Shown here: piece after piece, positions 25,404-33,031 of the stretch | Position numbering within the stretch: the stretch's first letter is position 1 | Layout of the letters: each line of letters opens with the position of its first letter | Source of the DNA: Bacillota bacterium | GTDB taxonomy: Bacteria; Bacillota; Clostridia; Christensenellales; CAG-138 | Reading direction: 5' to 3' | DNA length: 44,243 bases | Assembly: GCA_023399275.1 (NCBI GenBank) | Contig: JAEWQH010000046.1 | Span: 1 to 44,243, forward strand | Translations under genes and position numbers: made by a program | The notes under the pieces: model-generated | What the model saw: only the letters and a program-made list of their open reading frames with translations | What the model was told of the DNA's origin: nothing | The model's database searches: none

Positions 25404-26903
25404 TCACTGGTATTTTGCGCGTAGGCCGTAGAGCGCCTGAACGGTAACATACCCTTCATTGCCTTTGCACCAGTAGCTCATGGCATATTCTGGATTGTCT
25501 TGGGAGGCTTTGATCGTGAGATCCGGCAGCTTAGCCGCCAGCGATTCCGTCAGGGTGGCAACCTGCCCATTACTCAATCCGCTGCAATTGATCCAGAGCC
25601 GTTCCAGCGCTGGCATGTTTATAAAGGCGTCTGCCGAGGCGAGATTGTTGTTGCTGGCGTTGACAAAGCGCAGCTTCGCGCAGTTCTCCAGCGGGGAAAC
25701 ATCCTCGATGTAGTTATACATCATCTGCAGGTACACCAATTCTGGCAGGTTCGCCAGCACGGAGATATCCGTGAGATTGCAAAGCGCGATGTCGAGATAC
25801 TTCAGCTGCGGCAGGTGCATCAGAAAGTCGATGTCGCCGATGCGCGAGCAGTGCCCTACGTCGAGCGCGATGAGATCGGTGCAGTATTTCAGGTTTTCAA
25901 AATCCGTGCTGCGGATGCGCTTGTAGGAGAACGTGTCGGCGTCGTACCAGCCTGCGCCGTCGGGAAATTTGCGCCGGTTACCGGTGCTGAAGCCTTTGAT
26001 ATCGGTGCGGACAACCCAATTGTATATGCGCGTGTACCAGATGAACTTGATCTGCGGATAGCGCACGCGCATCGCGGCCATCTCGTCATCGCTCGGTCCC
26101 GAGCCGCACATGTCGAGCCGCGTCAGCTGCGGAAGCAGCACCAGTGCGTCGGAAAACGTCGCGGCATCCGGTACGCTGTATTCCCTCAGGTCCAGCTCGG
26201 AGACGCTTGCGCGCACGGTAAGATCCGTGAGCAGCTGCACATTCCAGTCAAACGAGACCCGCGGATAGGCCTGCGCCAGCGCGAGCTGGTCGGAAAGAGC
26301 GAACGCATCCTCGCCGAACGTGACGCTTTCCAACTCCGGCAGACGGGCGAGCTCGTCTTTGAGCGCGGCCAGATCGACCGGAGCCGCGCTCAAGTCGAGG
26401 GATTTGGTGTCCCTCGGGTAGGATTCGCCTGCGATAGTGACGTTCCAGAGGAACGATACGCCCGGGTAACGCGCGGTGAGCGCGTCGGCTGTGGCGTCGT
26501 CCGGCGCATCGGCAAACGAAACCGACTGCAGATCGGGGAAATATGCCAGCGCATCCGCTGTGCCGGCCGCTGTCGTAAGCGAGAGCGCGGTGGTATCGCT
26601 ATCGAAACGCTCGCCGCCAAGCGGCACGCTCCAGAGAATGCTGCAATCCGGCAGCGCGGTGCGCAGCGCCTCGTAGATCTCCGCGGAGATTTCGTTGTCG
26701 CGCAGATCGAGCGAGGTGAGCTGCGTCTGCTTCAGCAGATCGCTTACGTCGGTCAGCCCTGTACCGCGCAGATCCAGCGACGTCGGCGCGGCGGCCGAGG
26801 GGGTTTCTCCCTCGGCACAGGCAGAGGGGAGAAGGCACGCGCTCAAGCATGCAAAAACGCAGAGCAGCTTCGACGCGCGGGAGAAGATGGATTTTCGAAG
26901 CAA
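25404..26903 (-). CDS. Secreted leucine-rich-repeat protein
   Basis: A 499-residue exported protein. It begins with a signal sequence; LSAC or PSAC could be a lipobox. The first half holds four long units that each contain a Pro-x-Val/Ile-x-Phe-x-Trp strand (LPDCSILWSV, YPGVSFLWNV, YPRVSFDWNV, YPQIKFIWYT). Their Trp residues are spaced 62, 67 and 69 apart and they lead into a LDL-type repeat. The second half has ordinary LRRs (YLDIALCNLTDISVLANLPEL, split over several repeats). I set the start at TTG 26903 because AGGTGA lies 5 nt before it; GTG 26912 is possible. It is first in an operon with two membrane genes and probably acts at the cell surface. Function unknown. Confidence 0.75.
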   Translation of the reverse strand: MLRKSIFSRASKLLCVFACLSACLLPSACAEGETPSAAAPTSLDLRGTGLTDVSDLLKQTQLTSLDLRDNEISAEIYEALRTALPDCSILWSVPLGGERFDSDTTALSLTTAAGTADALAYFPDLQSVSFADAPDDATADALTARYPGVSFLWNVTIAGESYPRDTKSLDLSAAPVDLAALKDELARLPELESVTFGEDAFALSDQLALAQAYPRVSFDWNVQLLTDLTVRASVSELDLREYSVPDAATFSDALVLLPQLTRLDMCGSGPSDDEMAAMRVRYPQIKFIWYTRIYNWVVRTDIKGFSTGNRRKFPDGAGWYDADTFSYKRIRSTDFENLKYCTDLIALDVGHCSRIGDIDFLMHLPQLKYLDIALCNLTDISVLANLPELVYLQMMYNYIEDVSPLENCAKLRFVNASNNNLASADAFINMPALERLWINCSGLSNGQVATLTESLAAKLPDLTIKASQDNPEYAMSYWCKGNEGYVTVQALYGLRAKYQ

Positions 26904-26975
26904 AAGAATCACCTGCTTTTTGGTATCGTTCTAAGATGCGCCGCGCTGCGGCGCGCAAGCACGAAAGTATGGTTC

Positions 26976-27004
26976 ATTATACCAACCGGCAGGGGGGTTG
27001 TAAA
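26976..27004 (-). promoter_or_regulatory. Promoter of the LRR / membrane protein / UbiA operon
   Basis: On the minus strand TTTACA (plus 26999-27004), a 17-bp spacer and a perfect TATAAT (26976-26981). It lies about 75 nt before the TTG start. Confidence 0.75.
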
Positions 27005-27099
27005 CTCAAGCGCAGCCGGCGCAGCCGCCCGCTTCATATGCCGGACATAGCGAGGAAACAGACTGTTAACAGAAAATAATAGATTTTTCATTTTCAAAT

Positions 27100-27352
27100 A
27101 AAAGTCTGTTCACATATATGTTGTATGATACGAGCATAGAAGAAACAAGATGTATGAAAGAGAGCGTGAGAGAAATGTTGGACCGTCTATACATCGTGGC
27201 ATATCTGTTCAGGATGAAATTTCGTCACCCGGTTGCGAAAGCGAGCTGCTGAGCGCCGTTGAACCAAGCCGCCATCCCTGCCTTCCGCCGGAAACAACCG
27301 GCGCGAAGGCAAGGGGTTTCTGTTTCCTCCGAGGTAACTCGGAGGTTTTTTT
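27100..27352 (+). ncRNA. Candidate structured non-coding RNA
   Basis: The 467-bp gap 26904-27370 has no convincing coding region. Its right part ends in a strong plus-strand terminator although both flanking genes are on the minus strand, so an independent plus transcript must end there. Upstream of the terminator a long hairpin pairs 27276-27291 with 27298-27316 (loop AAACAA, one bulge on each side), and smaller stems are possible at 27210-27250. A TATGAT element at 27124-27129 may be the -10 box; no good -35 is seen, so the 5' end is uncertain. I could not match it to 6S, SRP, RNase P, tmRNA, T-box or known riboswitch consensus from memory. Confidence 0.5.
27326..27352 (+). terminator. Strong terminator of the candidate ncRNA
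   Basis: A perfect 8-bp stem CCTCCGAG / CTCGGAGG (27326-27333 with 27338-27345) with loop GTAA, then seven T (27346-27352). There is no U-run on the minus strand. Confidence 0.9.
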
Positions 27353-27370
27353 ATGGATGGCGTGCGCGGC

Positions 27371-29245
27371 TCAGGCCGCCTCGAACTGGCTGTTGTAGAG
27401 CTCGGCGTAGAAGCCGCCCTTGGTAAGCAGTGCTTCGTGGGTGCCGCTCTCGATGATGTCTCCGCCTTTCATCACGAGGATGAGATCGGCGTTTTTGATG
27501 GTCGAGAGGCGGTGCGCGATCACAAACGACGTTCTGCCTGCGGTGAGGCGATCCATCGCCGCTTGTACCATGCGCTCCGTTCGGGTATCCACGGAGCTCG
27601 TCGCTTCGTCGAGGATCAGCAGCGGCGCGTTTTGAATCATCGCCCGCGCGATGGTCAAAAGCTGCTTCTGTCCTTCGGAGAGGCTTGCCTTGTCGTTGAG
27701 CACCGTGTCGTAACCCTTGGGCAGCGTGCGGATGAAGCGATGCAGCCCGACGGTCTTGCAGGCGCTGACGACCTCCTGGTCGGTCACGCCCGGCTTGCTG
27801 TAGACGATGTTCTCGCGGATCGTACCTTCGAAGAGCCACGTATCCTGAAGGACCATCCCAAACTGCGCGTGGACGTTTTCGCGCGGGACGGACTGGATGG
27901 GGATGTTGTCGATGCAGATTTCGCCGCCGTCCAGCTCGTAAAAGCGCATCAGCAGATTGACCATGGTGGTTTTCCCCGCGCCGGTCGGCCCTACGATGGC
28001 GACCTTTTGCCCGGGCTGTATGTGGGCGGAGAAATCGTGGATGACGGGCTGATCCGACCGGTAGCCAAACCGGACATGCCGGAAATCAACGCTGCCCTCG
28101 ATGTGCTGCAGCAGAGGCTGTTTTTCGTCTTCACGCTCCAGCTCCGGCTCATCCAGAAACAGGAAGACGCGCTCGCTCGCCGCCGCGGTGCGCTGGAGGT
28201 TGTTCATGGACTGCGCGATCTGTGAAAGCGGCTGAGTAAACAGGCGGATATAGAGCATAAACGCCACGATAACGCCGAATGTGATGCTGCCGTTGACCGC
28301 CAGCGCCGCGCCGATAACACAGACGGCGACGTAGCCGAGGTTGCCGACAAAGCCCATCACGGGCATCATCAGGCCGGAAAGGAACTGCGATTTCCACGCG
28401 CTGCGGTAGAGCGCCTCGTTGCTCTTTTCAAACACCGCTTTTGCCGCGCGGCTGCCGTTGTATACCTTGACGAGGTTGTGGCCGGTGTAGATCTCCTCGA
28501 TGTGGCCGTTGATGCTGCCGAGCTCTGTCTGTTGCGCCGCAAAATACTTCTGTGAGCGCTTCATGATCAGCATCATAAACACAAAGCCGAGCGCGCTGGC
28601 TGCGATTGCGGTGAGCGTGAGCACCCAACTGTTGTAGAGCATCATCACAAGGGAGCCCGCCAACATGGTGAAGGAGGTGATCAAGGTGCCGAGGCTTTGG
28701 CTCAGCGTCTGGCCGATGGCGTCGGCGTCGTTGGTCACATAGCTGAGCACGTTGCCAAAGCTCGTGGTGTCGAAGTACTTCAGCGGCAGGCGGTTGATCT
28801 TCTCCGAGATGTCCGTGCGCATTTGCTGGGAGATGCGCTGGGTCACGCTCGCCATGATCTGGCTCTGCAGCAGGTTGAGCAGAAGCGAAAATCCGTAGAG
28901 CGCGGCAAGCGACAGCGCGATGGACAGGACCGCGCTCATATCGATGGCGCCCAGCACAGGCACGCCGTCGGCCAGCGATGGCAGCCCCTTCATGATTTCA
29001 TTGGTCAGGGTTTTCAGCCGATCCGGACCGATGATCTGCAGGATGGTTCCGCCGGCCGCGGCAAAGAGCGCGATCAGGATGGCGGCGAGGTATTTTTTGC
29101 AGTACGCCAGCAGCTTTTTCATGGTGGCGTTGAAGTCCTTGGGTTTTTCCACCGGCATGCTCATGGCGCGGCCCGGGCCGCCGCCCATGCCGCCCGGTCT
29201 GGCTGCGGGCGCGCCCGCCTGCGGATGCTCTCTTGAATCGCTCAT
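27371..29245 (-). CDS. Heterodimeric ABC exporter, catalytically complete subunit
   Basis: A 624-residue half-transporter with an N-terminal six-helix membrane domain and a C-terminal ATPase. Walker A is GPTGAGKTT, Walker B is LLILDEATSSVD with the catalytic Glu present, and the signature is LSEGQKQ, not LSGGQ. A Gly/Pro/Met-rich cytoplasmic N-terminus (PGGMGGGPGRAMSMP) is usual for this Firmicutes group. GAGGAGGA precedes the ATG at 29245, which overlaps the stop of the partner gene by 4 nt (ATGA). The pair resembles BmrCD, LmrCD or TM287/288 multidrug exporters. Substrate unknown; the MarR gene upstream suggests regulation by a small toxic compound. Confidence 0.92.
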   Translation of the reverse strand: MSDSREHPQAGAPAARPGGMGGGPGRAMSMPVEKPKDFNATMKKLLAYCKKYLAAILIALFAAAGGTILQIIGPDRLKTLTNEIMKGLPSLADGVPVLGAIDMSAVLSIALSLAALYGFSLLLNLLQSQIMASVTQRISQQMRTDISEKINRLPLKYFDTTSFGNVLSYVTNDADAIGQTLSQSLGTLITSFTMLAGSLVMMLYNSWVLTLTAIAASALGFVFMMLIMKRSQKYFAAQQTELGSINGHIEEIYTGHNLVKVYNGSRAAKAVFEKSNEALYRSAWKSQFLSGLMMPVMGFVGNLGYVAVCVIGAALAVNGSITFGVIVAFMLYIRLFTQPLSQIAQSMNNLQRTAAASERVFLFLDEPELEREDEKQPLLQHIEGSVDFRHVRFGYRSDQPVIHDFSAHIQPGQKVAIVGPTGAGKTTMVNLLMRFYELDGGEICIDNIPIQSVPRENVHAQFGMVLQDTWLFEGTIRENIVYSKPGVTDQEVVSACKTVGLHRFIRTLPKGYDTVLNDKASLSEGQKQLLTIARAMIQNAPLLILDEATSSVDTRTERMVQAAMDRLTAGRTSFVIAHRLSTIKNADLILVMKGGDIIESGTHEALLTKGGFYAELYNSQFEAA

Positions 29246-31002
29246 GCGGATAATTCCTCCTCGCTCAGCTGCGACATGGCGATCTCCTGATAGACGGCGC
29301 ATGTTTCGAGCAGCTGCTTGTGTGTGCCGCGGCCTGCGATCTGCCCTTCCTCGAGCACGATGATCTGGTCGGCGTCGAGTATGGTGCCGATGCGCTGCGC
29401 GACGATCAGGCTGGTGACGCCGGCCGTTTCGCGCCTGAGCGCGGTGCGCAGTGCGCGGTCGGTCTTATAGTCCAGCGCAGAAAAGCTGTCGTCGAAGATG
29501 TATATTTCGGGCTTTCGGCAGACTGCGCGCGCAATGGCAAGGCGTTGCTTTTGCCCGCCGGAGAGGTTTGAGCCGCCCTGCGCGATCTGCGCGTTGTAGC
29601 GTCCGTCCATCTGCTCGGCAAACGACGCACCCTGCGCGATGCGCATCGCGGCCTCGATCTCCGCCTCGGTGGCAGGAGGCCCGCCGTTTTCGCCGTAGGC
29701 GATGTTGCTCGCGAGCGTTCCGCGGAACGTGATCGCTTTTTGCGGCACATAGCCGATCCTGTCGTGCAGCGCGTCCAGCGTATACTCCCTCACATCCACG
29801 CCGCCGACGAGCACCTGGCCCCCGGTCGCGTCGTAAAAGCGCGGGATCAGATTGATCAGCGTGCTCTTGCCGCTGCCGGTGGAGCCGATGAAAGCGACGG
29901 TCTCGCCGCGCTTTGCGGTGAAGCTGATGTTCGTGAGCACGTCGTCCGCCGCGCCGGGATAGCGGAAGCTGACATTGCGAAACTCGACCTCGCCGGCCTT
30001 TCCCGCCTCGCCCTCGGTCCGCGTTCCGTCTGTGATCGAAGGCTGCGTTTCCAGAACCTCGTTGATGCGCTTTGCGGAGACGGCGGCGCGCGGCCAGAGC
30101 ACGAAGATCAGCACCAGCATCATAAACGACATGATGACCTGCACGGCGTAGGAGGAGAAGACCACCATGTTGGAAAACAGCGTGATCCGCTCCGCCGCGC
30201 CGGCGGCGTCGATCAGCCCCGCGCCGATCCAGTAGATGGCGAGCGTCAGTCCGCTCATCAGCGAGGATATGATCGGCATCAGGAGCGCCATGCCGCGGTT
30301 GGTAAAGAGCTGTGTACGGGTCAGTTCATCGTTGGCGGTTTCGAACTTCTGCTCCTGATACAGCGCTGCGTTATATGCGCGCACGACGCGAAGTCCGGTC
30401 AGGTTTTCGCGCGCCACGCGCGTGAGATTGTCGGTCAGCGTCTGCATCCTGCGGAATTTCGGCAGCACGATGACCATCATCAGCGCGATGATCGCCATCA
30501 GGATCGCCAGCGCGACGCCGGTTGCCAGCGTCCACTCCAGTCCTTTACCGGCGATTTTTGTGACGGCCCAGACCACCATGATGGGCGCTTTGATCATCAT
30601 CTGCAGCCCCATGGTGATGAGCATCTGCACCTGCGTGATGTCGTTGGTGGTGCGCGTGATCAGGCTATCCGTCGAAAAGCGGTTGATCTCCTCCATCGAA
30701 AACGAGTCGACCTTGGAGAACAGCTCGCTGCGCAACCGCCGGGAGAACGAGGCCGCGATGCGCGCGGCAAAGAACCCGACTGCGATCGCCGACACGACGC
30801 TGCCCAACGCGCAGAGCAGCATCTTGCCGCCCGCGAGCCAGATGTCGGATAGCGCGCTGCCTGCGGTCTGCATCAGCTGCGTGATTTCGGACATATAGTC
30901 CGGCAGTTTCAGGTCCAGCCATACCTGCGCTACGATGAACGCAAGGCTGGCGGCCGCCTGCAGCCACTCGGCTGCCTTCAGGCGCTTGAGTAAACGGAAC
31001 AT
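29242..31002 (-). CDS. Heterodimeric ABC exporter, degenerate-site subunit
   Basis: A 586-residue half-transporter: six membrane helices, then an ATPase with Walker A GSTGSGKST, signature LSGGQKQ and Walker B IYIFDDSFSALD. The catalytic Glu after Walker B is replaced by Asp (residue 505), the mark of the degenerate site in heterodimeric exporters; the partner has a matching non-canonical LSEGQ signature. MITMGLQMM-type and FSTDSLITRTTND segments in the membrane domain fit the type IV exporter family. It lies 63 nt after the MarR gene and is translationally coupled to the second subunit, so all three are probably one operon. Confidence 0.92.
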   Translation of the reverse strand: MFRLLKRLKAAEWLQAAASLAFIVAQVWLDLKLPDYMSEITQLMQTAGSALSDIWLAGGKMLLCALGSVVSAIAVGFFAARIAASFSRRLRSELFSKVDSFSMEEINRFSTDSLITRTTNDITQVQMLITMGLQMMIKAPIMVVWAVTKIAGKGLEWTLATGVALAILMAIIALMMVIVLPKFRRMQTLTDNLTRVARENLTGLRVVRAYNAALYQEQKFETANDELTRTQLFTNRGMALLMPIISSLMSGLTLAIYWIGAGLIDAAGAAERITLFSNMVVFSSYAVQVIMSFMMLVLIFVLWPRAAVSAKRINEVLETQPSITDGTRTEGEAGKAGEVEFRNVSFRYPGAADDVLTNISFTAKRGETVAFIGSTGSGKSTLINLIPRFYDATGGQVLVGGVDVREYTLDALHDRIGYVPQKAITFRGTLASNIAYGENGGPPATEAEIEAAMRIAQGASFAEQMDGRYNAQIAQGGSNLSGGQKQRLAIARAVCRKPEIYIFDDSFSALDYKTDRALRTALRRETAGVTSLIVAQRIGTILDADQIIVLEEGQIAGRGTHKQLLETCAVYQEIAMSQLSEEELSA

Positions 31003-31065
31003 AAAGTCTCCTTTAATAAACTACGGCATTTGCCGGGTGAAATCGCCTGCTGGAGAAGCCAAAGA

Positions 31066-31515
31066 TCAGGGCATCGTATCTCCGGGGTCAAAGAAGTCCT
31101 GCGGCGCGTGCTCGGCAAGCTTCTTGAGGATGCGCAGCAGCTCCACTGCATCCGCCTCGCCGAGGTCCTTCAGGATATGTACCAGCATGTTCTGTATGGA
31201 GCGCGCGTGCGCGGCCTGCCGCTCACGGCCCGTCTCGGTCAACTCCACGAGGATGCGGCGGCGATCCCGCTCGTCGATGCGGCGGGTGATCAGCCCCTTT
31301 GCCTCCAGGCCGTTGAGCGTAGCGGCGATGCGCGCGGTGCTGATGCCCATATCCTTGCTGATCTCGCTTGGGATGGCGCTGCCGCCATTCAAAACCAAAA
31401 ATGTCAGCACAAACCGCTCCCCGTGCATGGAATCGCTGATCCGCTTGGGGTTTTTATGCTTGCGCATCCTGCGCAAGATCTCCATATACTCGCGTGCAAG
31501 CGCGTTGTAATCCAT
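31066..31515 (-). CDS. MarR-family transcriptional regulator
   Basis: A 149-residue winged-helix regulator. The recognition part is IPSEISKDMGISTARIAATLNGLEAKG (in two stretches) and the wing is ITRRIDERDRRRILVELTETG, the standard MarR pattern. It stands first in the operon with the ABC exporter, so it most likely represses its own operon and is released by a substrate of the pump. AGGGGGAAG precedes the ATG. The promoter and a possible operator lie directly upstream. Confidence 0.9.
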   Translation of the reverse strand: MDYNALAREYMEILRRMRKHKNPKRISDSMHGERFVLTFLVLNGGSAIPSEISKDMGISTARIAATLNGLEAKGLITRRIDERDRRRILVELTETGRERQAAHARSIQNMLVHILKDLGEADAVELLRILKKLAEHAPQDFFDPGDTMP

Positions 31516-31541
31516 CGTCTTCCCCCTCCCGCTTCCTGCAA

Positions 31542-31585
31542 TTAAGGAACAGTGTTAACTATACACCCTATTAGCGAATTGTCAA
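31542..31585 (-). promoter_or_regulatory. MarR-operon promoter with possible operator
   Basis: On the minus strand TTGACA (plus 31580-31585), a 16-bp spacer and TATAGT (31558-31563). An imperfect palindrome with TTAA ends (31542-31558) overlaps the downstream edge of the -10 box and the transcription start, a usual place for a MarR operator. Confidence 0.65.
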
Positions 31586-31665
31586 GCTGTTTTTGCTTGT
31601 GCGCCGCCGGCGGGGCGGTCTGTCAAAACACGTTTCCAAACATCGCGCTTACGCGCACTGCACGC

Positions 31666-31694
31666 TTTACAAACGCACGCGGCTGTGCTAAAGT
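31666..31694 (+). promoter_or_regulatory. Promoter of the GntR/purine operon
   Basis: TTTACA at 31666-31671, a 17-bp spacer and TAAAGT at 31689-31694, about 60 nt before the GntR start. It is the only clear promoter seen ahead of the purine genes. Confidence 0.6.
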
Positions 31695-31701
31695 GTTTTC
31701 T

Positions 31702-31729
31702 ATTGGTAATACAGATTGGTAATACCAAT
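31702..31729 (+). promoter_or_regulatory. Probable GntR operator
   Basis: A 15-bp palindrome ATTGGT-AAT-ACCAAT (31715-31729) is preceded by an 11-bp direct copy of its left part (31702-31712). The pair sits just downstream of the -10 box, over the expected transcription start, where binding would block transcription. HutC-type GntR proteins commonly bind GT-N-AC cores such as GGTAATACC. Confidence 0.7.
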
Positions 31730-31753
31730 ATGCATGATTGGAGGCGCAAACGC

Positions 31754-32479
31754 ATGGGCGAGCAGGGCCAGATCCGTTCGGTGCGCAGCAGGCTGCTGCG
31801 GGAGATGAAGGAGGGAGCCTACCGCTACTCCGGCAAGCTGCCGCCGGAGGGTGTGCTCGCGGAGCGGTTGAACATCAGCCGTACGCAGCTGCGCGACAGC
31901 CTCGCGCAGCTGGAGCGGGAGGGATTCATCAGCCGGCATCAGGGCGTGGGCACCGTGATCAACCGCCATGTGCTCGCCGTGCCGGTGCGCATGGATATGG
32001 AGATCGAGTTCATGGAGATGATCGAGCAATCCGGCCGTACGCCAAGCCTGCTCTCATCCGCGCATGCGCTCATACCGGCGCAGGGCGCGGTTTCGGAGCG
32101 GCTGTCGATCCCCCAGGGGGACGTCGTGCTCCAGGTCAGCCGCCTCATCGGTGCGGACGGGATGCCCGCGATCTACTGCGAGGACTATATCCCCGCCGCG
32201 CTGATCAAGCGGAAGGAATACGTTGAGGAGGATCTGCAAAAGCCGATCTTCTCGTTTTTAAAGCAGTTTTGCGCGTTGGAGCCGCACATGGATCTCACGG
32301 AGGTGCGGCCCGCTGCGGCGGATGGGCGGCTGGCGGAGATATTCCGCGTGGCAAAGGGGACGCCGCTGCTGTATCTGGATGAGCTGGATTACGATAAAGA
32401 GGGCATGCCCATGCTCTACTCGCCGCAGTACTATGTCGGCGGCGTGATTCAGCACACGATGCTTCGGATGAAGTTCTAG
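31754..32479 (+). CDS. GntR-family (HutC/UTRA) transcriptional regulator
   Basis: A 241-residue regulator. Residues about 5-75 are the GntR winged helix (KLPPEGVLAERLNISRTQLRDS, in two parts, then EREGFISRHQGVGTVI), and about 95-240 are a UTRA effector domain (SRLIGADGMPAIYCEDYIP and LLYLDELDYDKEGMPMLYS). I chose ATG 31754 because GGAGG lies about 9 nt before it; the ATG at 31730 falls inside the operator palindrome. It is the first gene before purE with only 54 nt between, and the operator lies at the promoter upstream. It probably controls itself and the purine genes. The effector is unknown; a purine intermediate or nucleotide would be logical. Confidence 0.88.
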   Translation: MGEQGQIRSVRSRLLREMKEGAYRYSGKLPPEGVLAERLNISRTQLRDSLAQLEREGFISRHQGVGTVINRHVLAVPVRMDMEIEFMEMIEQSGRTPSLLSSAHALIPAQGAVSERLSIPQGDVVLQVSRLIGADGMPAIYCEDYIPAALIKRKEYVEEDLQKPIFSFLKQFCALEPHMDLTEVRPAAADGRLAEIFRVAKGTPLLYLDELDYDKEGMPMLYSPQYYVGGVIQHTMLRMKF

Positions 32480-32481
32480 GC

Positions 32482-32516
32482 CCGATCTGATCGGAAGGCG
32501 GGCTGTTTTGCCCGGG
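32482..32516 (+). terminator. Weak stem between the GntR gene and purE, possible attenuator
   Basis: GCCCG and CGGGC arms about 14 nt apart, followed by TGTTTTG. The stem is short and the T-run interrupted, so partial termination at most. Confidence 0.3.
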
Positions 32517-32533
32517 TTTGAAAGAGGTGCCGT

Positions 32534-33031
32534 ATGAAAAAAGCAGCCGTTGTCATGGGGAGCGCGTCCGATCTGCCGCTGGCAAAGGACGTGCTCAAAA
32601 CGCTCCGCGCGTTTGGCGTGCCTTATGCGGCGCGCGTGCTCTCGGCGCACCGTACGCCGGAGGAAGCCGCTGCGTTCGCTAGAGGGGCGGAAGCGGAGGG
32701 GTTCGGCGTGATCATCGCGCTGGCGGGCAAGGCAGCGCACCTTGCGGGAGCGCTGGCGGCGCACGCCGTGCTGCCGGTCATCGGCGTGCCGGTGAGCGGA
32801 AAGGACCTCGGCGGGTTGGACGCGCTGCTCGCCACCGTGCAGATGCCAAAGGGCGTGCCCGTGGCGACGGTGGCCATCGACGGGGCGGCAAACGCCGCGC
32901 TGCTTGCCGTGCGCATCCTCGCGCTGTCGGACGAAGCGTTGAATCAAAAGCTGAAGCAATCCGTTAGGAAGCTGGCAGAGCAGTCCGCCGAGGCGGACGA
33001 GGCGCTGCAAAAGGAGATAGAGAGCATATGA
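32534..33031 (+). CDS. purE: PurE, 5-(carboxyamino)imidazole ribonucleotide mutase (class I-like)
   Basis: PurE makes CAIR in de novo purine synthesis. The 165-residue protein has the phosphate loop GSASDLP near the start, SAHRTPEE about residues 40-47, and IALAGKAAHLAGALAAH with the conserved glycine-rich segment; VSGKDLGGLDAL follows. SAHRTP points to the class I mutase, which normally works with PurK, yet no purK is present in this operon. AAGAGGTG lies about 6 nt before the ATG. Its stop overlaps the purC start (ATGA). Confidence 0.94.
   Translation: MKKAAVVMGSASDLPLAKDVLKTLRAFGVPYAARVLSAHRTPEEAAAFARGAEAEGFGVIIALAGKAAHLAGALAAHAVLPVIGVPVSGKDLGGLDALLATVQMPKGVPVATVAIDGAANAALLAVRILALSDEALNQKLKQSVRKLAEQSAEADEALQKEIESI

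Noticed and set aside
27150..27398. An 82-codon plus-strand frame inside the ncRNA candidate
   Set aside because: It has no ribosome site, runs through a strong terminator and into the antisense of the ABC exporter gene, and its product has no recognisable feature. A T-box was also considered but no T-box consensus or downstream plus-strand gene is present.
31620..32533. Purine or PRPP riboswitch ahead of the purine operon
   Set aside because: No purine-aptamer core was seen before the GntR gene or before purE; the GntR operator is the better supported control.
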